Shown here: in pieces, positions 58,433-64,000 of the stretch | Layout: each line of letters opens with the position of its first letter | Position numbering within the stretch: position 1 is the stretch's first letter | Assembly (NCBI GenBank): GCA_018711185.1 | Contig: DVIQ01000019.1 | Coordinates: 1 to 64,000 of the forward strand | DNA from: Candidatus Limivivens intestinipullorum | GTDB taxonomy: Bacteria; Bacillota; Clostridia; Lachnospirales; Lachnospiraceae | Length of the DNA: 64,000 nt | Reading direction: 5' to 3' | Position numbers and translations under genes: made by a program | The notes under the pieces: generated by a model | Seen by the model: only the letters and a program-made list of their open reading frames with translations | Told to the model about the DNA's origin: nothing | Database searches by the model: none

Positions 58433-60325
58433 ATGGGAACTTTTAAATTGACAACTGTTGAAGAATTTGAAGCAGCTACAAACCGACTGCTGGAAACCGG
58501 TAAGAAGGTAGGGGCAGACGGATGGCAGTACCGTGTGGCGAATCAGACTCCTCACTGTAAATTCGGCGAGCAGGGTATCTGCTGCCGTATCTGCGCCATG
58601 GGACCCTGCCGTATTACGCCCAAGGCTCCCAGAGGAATCTGCGGCTGCGACGCCCACGGCATTGTAGCGAGAAACTACCTGAAGTTCACAGCCGGCGGAG
58701 CGGCTACCCATTCCGACCACGGCCGTGAGATCTGCCATACGCTGTACTGCACAAGCCCGGATGGTAACTATAAGGTAAAAGATCCGGAGAAGCTGATCCG
58801 CATTGCGAAAGAGTGGGGCGTTGAGACTGAAGGAAAAGATATCTATGATCTGGCTCATGAGATGGCTGTGCTGGGCATGGGCGAATACGGAAAGGTATTC
58901 GGTACGCAGAATTTCTTAAAGCGCGCGCCGCAGCATACCCAGGAGATCTGGGAGAGAGAAGAGATTGCTCCCCGGGCGATTGACCGTGAGGTATCCTGCT
59001 CTCTGCATATGGCCCATATGGGATGTTCCTCCGAGCCGAAGGCCCTGATCCGTCAGTCCCTGCGTGCCGGTCTGTCCGATGGCTGGGGCGGTTCCATGGC
59101 AGGAACGGAGTTCTCCGATGTTCTGTTCGGTACGCCAAAGCCCATCGATACCGAGGCGAACCTTGGCGTTATGGTTGCTGAGAACGTAAACATCGTTGTT
59201 CATGGTCATGATCCGTCTCTGTCCGAGATGATCTGCGAGTACGCGGATGATCCGGAAATGATCGCATACGCGAAGGAAATGGGCGCGAAGGGCATTACCG
59301 TATCCGGTGTCTGCTGTACCTCCAACGAGGTTGCCATGCGCCGCGGTATCCCCATGGCAGGAAACTTCCTGCAGCAGGAGAACGTTGTGCTCACCGGCGC
59401 CTGCGAGGCCATTGTGGTTGACGTACAGTGTATCTTCCCGGCCCTTGGCCCCTTGAGCAAGTGCTTCCATACGAAATTTATCACCACATCTCCCATCGCG
59501 CAGATGCCGGATTCCGATTTCATCCGTTTCTCCGCCGAAAATGCGGGAGAGAACGCAAAGCTGATCGTAAAGACCGCCATCGAGAATTTCAAGAACCGGA
59601 AGCCGGAGCTGGTTTATATCCCGGATATGAAGCAGAAGGCCACGGTAGGCTACTCTGTTGAGGCGATTGTAAAGACCCTGGACGGCGTTACGAACTCTCA
59701 GGTAGACGTGACAGGAACCACCAAACCGCTGATCGAGTGCATTACCTCCGGCGTTATCCGCGGAGCTGTTGCCATGGTTGGCTGCAACAACCCCAAGGTT
59801 CGTCCGGATACCGCGCACATCGAGCTGATGAAGAAGCTGATCGCCAACGATATTATCATCGTTGCTTCCGGCTGCTCCGCTCAGGCGGCTGCCAGAGCTG
59901 GTCTGATGTCCAAAGAGGCGAAGGATCTGTGCGGCGCCGGTCTGAAGAGAGTCTGCGAGCTGGCTGATATCCCGCCGGTATTACATATGGGTTCCTGCGT
60001 GGATATTTCCCGTATGATGATCCTGGTTGCCACCCTGGCAAAGGATTCCGGCCTGAACATTTCTCAGCTTCCGGTTGTGGGCTGCGCTCCGGAATGGATG
60101 TCTGAGAAAGCGGTATCCATCGGAAATTACGTGGTAGCTACCGGTATTGATACCTTCCTGGGCGTTGACCCGTATGTATCCGGTTCCGATCAGGTGGCAG
60201 AACTTCTGACCTCCGGTATCCGTGACTGGGTAGAAGCTTCCTACACCGTAGAGAAGGATATTGAAAAGCTGGGAGATCGGATGATCGAACGGATCGAAGA
60301 GAAGAGAGCGGCCATCGGTATCTGA
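58433..60325 (+). CDS. acsA: Anaerobic carbon monoxide dehydrogenase catalytic subunit
   Basis: 630 residues, the nickel-iron-sulfur enzyme that interconverts CO2 and CO and feeds CO to acetyl-CoA synthase. N-terminal cysteines for the B and D clusters lie in CKFGEQGICCRICAMGPCRI (about 41-61) and GICGCDA. C-cluster ligands fall in GHDPSLSE (His), GVCCTSNE, GCNNPKV, SGCSAQAAA and MGSCVD. Full length and intact. AAAGGAGG precedes ATG 58433. Also called CooS in hydrogenogens; linkage to acsB identifies the acetogenic role. Confidence 0.97.
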   Translation: MGTFKLTTVEEFEAATNRLLETGKKVGADGWQYRVANQTPHCKFGEQGICCRICAMGPCRITPKAPRGICGCDAHGIVARNYLKFTAGGAATHSDHGREICHTLYCTSPDGNYKVKDPEKLIRIAKEWGVETEGKDIYDLAHEMAVLGMGEYGKVFGTQNFLKRAPQHTQEIWEREEIAPRAIDREVSCSLHMAHMGCSSEPKALIRQSLRAGLSDGWGGSMAGTEFSDVLFGTPKPIDTEANLGVMVAENVNIVVHGHDPSLSEMICEYADDPEMIAYAKEMGAKGITVSGVCCTSNEVAMRRGIPMAGNFLQQENVVLTGACEAIVVDVQCIFPALGPLSKCFHTKFITTSPIAQMPDSDFIRFSAENAGENAKLIVKTAIENFKNRKPELVYIPDMKQKATVGYSVEAIVKTLDGVTNSQVDVTGTTKPLIECITSGVIRGAVAMVGCNNPKVRPDTAHIELMKKLIANDIIIVASGCSAQAAARAGLMSKEAKDLCGAGLKRVCELADIPPVLHMGSCVDISRMMILVATLAKDSGLNISQLPVVGCAPEWMSEKAVSIGNYVVATGIDTFLGVDPYVSGSDQVAELLTSGIRDWVEASYTVEKDIEKLGDRMIERIEEKRAAIGI

Positions 60326-60366
60326 CAAAGAGGAAGGCGGAAGCGGCGCTTCGCCGCTGAAATGAC

Positions 60367-60395
60367 GTAACGGTTCAGCAGGGCTGAACCGTCAC
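60367..60395. mobile_element. 29-bp palindromic element between CODH and cooC genes
   Basis: Arms GTAACGGTTCAGC and GCTGAACCGTCAC. GAAATGAC (60359-60366) precedes and GAAATGTC (60396-60403) follows, 7 of 8 matching. It lies in the acsA-cooC gap of the operon and would form a hairpin in the mRNA. Confidence 0.78.
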
Positions 60396-60466
60396 GAAAT
60401 GTCCGGACCAGACATGGACGGATGTGAACGGCCGCAATATATAGAAAAGAAAAGGATGAAGAAAGC

Positions 60467-61231
60467 ATGAAAATTGCAGTAACCGGAAAAGGCGGAGTGG
60501 GAAAGACAACATTTGCTGCGACTCTTGCCAGACTTTATGCGGCGGAGGGAAAGCATGTGCTTGCTGCGGACGTTGATCCGGATGCAAATTTCGGCCTGGC
60601 GCTGGGCTTTCCGGAGGAAGTGCTGGATTCCATTGTTCCGATTACAAAAATGCGCAAGCTTGTGCAGGAGCGGACCGGGGCAAATGAATACAACCAGTTT
60701 TATACGCTGAACCCGAAGGTGGACGATATCCCCGACACCTATTCGAAGGTGTACAACGGCGTAAAGCTTCTGGTACTCGGAACGGTGGATACGGCCGGAA
60801 GCGGCTGTGTCTGCCCGGAGCATGTGATGCTGAAGCGCATTATCAGCCATCTGGTCCTGCGAAGCGATGACATTGTGATTCTGGATATGGAGGCTGGCCT
60901 GGAGCACCTGGCCAGAGGAACCACAGCCGGAATGGATCAGTTTGTGGTAGTGATCGAGCCCGGTGCCAGAAGCATCCAGACCTACCGGAACGTAAAGCGT
61001 CTGGCAGCGGATCTGGGTGTGAAGCAGGTGCGTGTGGTGGCCAACAAGGTACGGGATGAAGCGGACGAGGCGTTCATCCGGGAAAGGATACCGGAGGAAG
61101 ATCTGCTGGGATTCGTGCATTACAATACCGAGGTCATCGACGCGGACCGTCAGGGCGTATCCCCTTATGATATGAGTCCGAAGGCCGTGGAGGAGATTCG
61201 GGCGATTAAAGAAAAAATAGATAATTGCTGA
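60467..61231 (+). CDS. cooC: CooC-type nickel-insertion ATPase, copy 2 (probable AcsF role)
   Basis: 254 residues with GKGGVGKTTFAATLARLYA and the CxC motif in SGCVCPEH (about residue 112). Only moderately similar to the first copy, so not a recent duplicate. It lies between the CODH and ACS genes, the position of the ACS maturation factor AcsF in Moorella-type clusters, so nickel insertion into the ACS A-cluster is the likely task. GGATGAAGAAAG precedes the ATG. Confidence 0.92.
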   Translation: MKIAVTGKGGVGKTTFAATLARLYAAEGKHVLAADVDPDANFGLALGFPEEVLDSIVPITKMRKLVQERTGANEYNQFYTLNPKVDDIPDTYSKVYNGVKLLVLGTVDTAGSGCVCPEHVMLKRIISHLVLRSDDIVILDMEAGLEHLARGTTAGMDQFVVVIEPGARSIQTYRNVKRLAADLGVKQVRVVANKVRDEADEAFIRERIPEEDLLGFVHYNTEVIDADRQGVSPYDMSPKAVEEIRAIKEKIDNC

Positions 61232-61250
61232 GTGATTGGAGGTAAAGACA

Positions 61251-63377
61251 TTGACTTTATTTGATGTTGTTTTTAGTGGAAATGACGCTGCCTATGGTCT
61301 TGCTGAGGGCGCGATCGACGCTGCCATTGAAAAGTATGGCGCGGATAAGGCTGTTTCTTTTCCGGATACGGCTTACAGCCTGCCCTGCTACTATGCCGTA
61401 ACCGGCACAAAGGTGAATACCCTGGGCGATTTAAAGAACGCTCTGGGCGTGGTAAAGACCCTGATGACCAGAGAGCAGCGCTTAAATGACGCGTTTATGT
61501 CCGGTGTTGCCACGGCGCTGTGCGCTGAGTTCCTGGAAGTTCTGAAATATGTTGACAACCCCACGCCTTATGAGGCTCCCTGCGCCGGTCATCTGCCGGA
61601 TGCGGCAATCCGTGAGCTGGGTGTGCCGCTGGTAACCGGAGATATCCCGGGTGTTGCCGTTATCCTTGGCGCTGCTCCCACCGCGGAGGAAGGCGTTGAG
61701 CTGGTAAAGAGCTATCAGGCACAGGGCATTCTGGTGACGCTGGTGGGCGGCATCATCGACCAGTGCGTGGAGATGGGCTATAAGACCGGCGCAAATGTGC
61801 GTGTAATCCCGCTGGGAAAAGATGTGACGGCCGTTGTTCACGCGGTATCCGTTGCGGTTCGCGCGGCTTTGATCTTCGGAAATATTCAGGCAGGCGATGC
61901 CGCTGGCCTGATGAAGTACACCATGGAGCGTGTTCCGGCATTCGTAAATGCTTTTGCTCCCCTTGATCCGGTTATCGTTGCCGCAGGCGCAGGTGCCATC
62001 GCCCTGGGCTTCCCGGTAATTACGAACGAGGAGACTTTCCGCGTACCCAAGAGCCTGATCGTACAGAAGGATATTTCCAAATTCAACGCCACCTCTCTGG
62101 AAGCAAGAGATATTAAGATCAAGGTTACGAAGATTGATATTCCGGTGGCGTTCGCTTCCGCTTTCGAGGGCGAGATTATCCGCCGCGGCGACATGCAGGT
62201 AGAGTTCGACGGTTCTCGTGTAGACTGCTGTGAGCTGGTTCTGGACGTAGAGGATGCCTCCAAGGTAGAAGACCATAAGATCGAAGTGATCGGGCCGGAT
62301 ATCGATGAGTTCGAGGTTGGCTCCAAGCATTCCATCGCTTATGTGGTAGAGGTAACGGGCAAGAGCATGCAGCCGGATTTCGAGCCGGTATTTGAGCGTA
62401 AGTTCCACAGCTATCTGAACTGCATCGAGGGTGTAATGCACACCGGACAGCGTGACATGATCCGTATCCGTGTCAGCAAGGACGCTTTCAACGCCGGCTT
62501 CCGTGTAAAGCACATCGGTGAGGTGCTCTACGCGAGAGTAAAGAGCGAATTCGCCGCGGTTGTGGACAAGTGCCAGGTGAAGATTTACACAGATCCCGCC
62601 GAGTGCACCAGAATCCGTCATGAGGTTGCGATCCCGATGTTCGACAAGCGTGACGAGAGACTGACGACTCTGACGGACGAGTCTGTAGACGTATATTACA
62701 GCTGCATCATGTGCCAGGCATTCTCCCCCAGCCACGTGTGCATCGTAACGCCGGAAAGACTTGGTCTGTGCGGCGCCGTATCCTGGCTGGACGCAAAGGC
62801 AACCCATGAGCTGGATCCCCAGGGACCCTGCCAGGTGGTTACCAAGGAAAAGCCCATCGATGAGCGTATCGGTGAGTACGAAGACGTAAATGAGGTTGTA
62901 AAGAAGCTTTCCCAGGGCGCTCTGGAGGATGTATCCCTGTACTCCATCATTGAAAAACCCATGACCTCCTGCGGATGCTTCGAGTGTATCTGCGGTATTG
63001 AGCCTCTCTCCAACGGCGTCTGCATCGCGAACCGTGAATACGCCGGAATGACCCCCATCGGAATGACTTTCTCCGAGCTGGCTTCCATGACCGGCGGCGG
63101 TGTGCAGACTCCCGGCTTTATGGGACACGGCAAGCACTTCATTGCTTCCAAGAAGTTCATGAAGGCAGAGGGCGGCGTTGCGAGAATCGTATGGATGCCT
63201 AAGGAACTGAAGGATCAGGTAAGAGACAGACTGAATGAGACCGCGAAGGAAATGTACGGCATTGAGAACTTCTGCGACATGATCGGTGATGAGACGGTTG
63301 CTGAGGATCCGGAGACCTTGCTGGCATTCCTGACTGAGAAGGGACATCCCGCTCTTTCCATGGAGCCGATGATGTAA
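61251..63377 (+). CDS. acsB: Acetyl-CoA synthase, CO-methylating subunit
   Basis: 708 residues. Joins CO from CODH, a methyl group from the corrinoid protein and CoA into acetyl-CoA. A-cluster cysteines are in CIMCQAFSPSHVC (about 485), RLGLCGAVSW and SCGCFECICGIEPLSNG (about 570-590). I start it at TTG 61251, with GGAGGT 7 bases upstream; an in-frame TTG at 61236 precedes the binding site. Next genes should be the corrinoid protein subunits, the first of which begins at 63687. Confidence 0.97.
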   Translation: MTLFDVVFSGNDAAYGLAEGAIDAAIEKYGADKAVSFPDTAYSLPCYYAVTGTKVNTLGDLKNALGVVKTLMTREQRLNDAFMSGVATALCAEFLEVLKYVDNPTPYEAPCAGHLPDAAIRELGVPLVTGDIPGVAVILGAAPTAEEGVELVKSYQAQGILVTLVGGIIDQCVEMGYKTGANVRVIPLGKDVTAVVHAVSVAVRAALIFGNIQAGDAAGLMKYTMERVPAFVNAFAPLDPVIVAAGAGAIALGFPVITNEETFRVPKSLIVQKDISKFNATSLEARDIKIKVTKIDIPVAFASAFEGEIIRRGDMQVEFDGSRVDCCELVLDVEDASKVEDHKIEVIGPDIDEFEVGSKHSIAYVVEVTGKSMQPDFEPVFERKFHSYLNCIEGVMHTGQRDMIRIRVSKDAFNAGFRVKHIGEVLYARVKSEFAAVVDKCQVKIYTDPAECTRIRHEVAIPMFDKRDERLTTLTDESVDVYYSCIMCQAFSPSHVCIVTPERLGLCGAVSWLDAKATHELDPQGPCQVVTKEKPIDERIGEYEDVNEVVKKLSQGALEDVSLYSIIEKPMTSCGCFECICGIEPLSNGVCIANREYAGMTPIGMTFSELASMTGGGVQTPGFMGHGKHFIASKKFMKAEGGVARIVWMPKELKDQVRDRLNETAKEMYGIENFCDMIGDETVAEDPETLLAFLTEKGHPALSMEPMM

Positions 63378-63401
63378 TTCGGAGATCCTATCGTTTGAGC
63401 T

Positions 63402-63440
63402 GGCGGGGAAACGGCTTTCCGCCGTTTTCCCGCCGCTTTT
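63402..63440 (+). terminator. Terminator after acsB
   Basis: GGCGGGGAAACGGC (63402-63415) pairs with GCCGTTTTCCCGCC (63421-63434) with one G-U pair, then GCTTTT. Confidence 0.88.
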
Positions 63441-63441
63441 C

Positions 63442-63575
63442 GTAACGGTTCAGCTTTGCTGAACCGTTACATGCAAAATCCATTTAAAATCGCCTGCGGC
63501 GATGGGATTTTGCACTCCTGAATCACATTCTTACGGTCTGCGCAGCATGTGCGCAGACCTGGGCTGTACAGTTAC
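63442..63575 (+). repeat. 134-bp multi-hairpin element, full copy 4
   Basis: Almost identical in order and length to 39577-39710: GTAACGGTTCAGC, the palindrome end GCTGAACCGTTAC, the TGCAAAATCC/GGGATTTTGCA hairpin, the GC-rich hairpin, and a right end GGGCTGTACAGTTAC (mutated). Flanking 8-mers share five positions, so a target duplication is possible but weak. Confidence 0.9.
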
Positions 63576-63605
63576 GTTTTTTCAGGTATATTTTGCCGAA
63601 GATTA

Positions 63606-63634
63606 TTGAAATTTCAGCAGGGCTGTAGTAAAAT
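63606..63634 (+). promoter_or_regulatory. Promoter of the corrinoid protein genes
   Basis: TTGAAA at 63606-63611 and TAAAAT at 63629-63634, spacer 17, 53 bases before acsD. The downstream genes therefore have a promoter separate from acsB. Confidence 0.75.
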
Positions 63635-63686
63635 AGAGACAATGTGATTTTACAACAGTCACCATTAAGAAGGAGGTTTTTTTACA

Positions 63687-64000
63687 ATGCCGTTTAATGC
63701 AAAATCAGGAAAGTTCAGTGCAAACATCAACACGGTGACCATGGGTACCGGGGATAAGGCGGTCAAGATTGGCGGAGAGAATGTACTGCCTTTTTTCACC
63801 TTTGACGCTCCTGTGGAGAACGCACCGAAGGTTGGTATTGAGATTACAGACTTTGGTCTGGAGAATGAGCCGGACTGTGTGAAGAAATATTATGAGGGCT
63901 GCGAGACAGTCGTTGACATGGCAAAGAAAGCCGCATCCATGGAAGGAGTTGATTTCCTGTGCTTCCGTATGGAGGGCGGCGATCCCAATGGCGCGAACAA
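63687..64000 (+). CDS. acsD: Corrinoid iron-sulfur protein small (delta) subunit, partial
   Basis: The first 104 codons are present; the gene runs off the window. MPFNAKSGKFSANINTVTMG, then VGIEITDFGLENEPDCVKKYY and DFLCFRMEGGDPNG match the delta subunit of the acetyl-CoA decarbonylase/synthase complex, which with AcsC carries the methyl group from methyltetrahydrofolate to ACS. AAGGAGG lies upstream of ATG 63687. Its own promoter is at 63606. Confidence 0.88.
   Translation, partial: MPFNAKSGKFSANINTVTMGTGDKAVKIGGENVLPFFTFDAPVENAPKVGIEITDFGLENEPDCVKKYYEGCETVVDMAKKAASMEGVDFLCFRMEGGDPNGAN

Noticed and set aside
61482..63347. 621-codon open frame opposite acsB
   Set aside because: Antisense shadow of a highly conserved gene, with no ribosome binding site or recognisable product.
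1..64000. Transposase, phage, tRNA or rRNA genes that could mark an integrated element
   Set aside because: Both strands were read for these; none was recognised, so the mobile repeats appear without any moving enzyme in this window.

Overview
The window is a 64 kb chromosomal segment of a Gram-positive, anaerobic Clostridia member. The best fit is an acetogenic Lachnospiraceae of the Blautia/Marvinbryantia type. This is inferred from the gene order (DUF177-rpmF-plsX-acpP-rnc-smc-ftsY and ylxM-ffh-rpsP-khpA-rimM-trmD-rplS), lysine synthesis by the DapL branch, an ANTAR protein beside glnA, AGGAGG-type ribosome binding sites, TTGACA/TATAAT promoters and a Wood-Ljungdahl CODH/acetyl-CoA synthase cluster. 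No rRNA, tRNA, CRISPR array or transposase gene was found.

Layout. 1-1.06 kb: end of a wall-anchored repeat protein. 1.2-6.6 kb: nitrogen and aspartate-family metabolism (glnA with a leader hairpin and ANTAR protein, dapF-dapL, convergent asnA). 6.9-15.2 kb: accessory catabolic island (YheO/DauR-type regulator, D-aminoacylase, D-threonine-aldolase-type enzyme, remnant of a sugar ABC permease, GH29 fucosidase, RidA, cytoplasmic GH9). 15.3-17.5 kb: acidic exported beta-helix protein. 17.6-25.4 kb: lipid, division and SRP-receptor housekeeping genes. 25.5-26.7 kb: ilvA. 27.0-29.9 kb: LytTR response regulator with a soluble-type GHKL kinase and a polytopic degenerate kinase. 29.9-36.5 kb: AAA-ATPase/PD-(D/E)XK protein and two large secreted modular proteins. 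36.7-45.9 kb: SRP/ribosome operons, three signal peptidases I around rbgA, rnhB, yraN, pgeF. 46-51.8 kb: prs (minus strand), DUF512 protein, der, plsY, gpsA. 51.9-56.3 kb: ABC importer with a duplicated binding protein. 56.6-64 kb: nickel maturation genes (His/Cys-rich protein, cooT, two cooC) with the CODH, ACS and start of the corrinoid protein genes.

The CODH/ACS block works together: CODH reduces CO2 to CO, ACS joins CO with a methyl group carried by the corrinoid protein, and the small His/Cys proteins and CooC ATPases probably load nickel into both enzymes.

The most unusual signal lies between genes. A family of palindromic elements occurs as 29-bp, 42-bp and 134-bp forms sharing ends close to GTAACNGTTCAG. 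Several copies are flanked by 8-bp direct repeats (two perfect, two with 7 of 8 matching), so these are miniature mobile elements, one of them sitting inside the rimM-trmD ribosomal operon. The window contains no gene that could move them.
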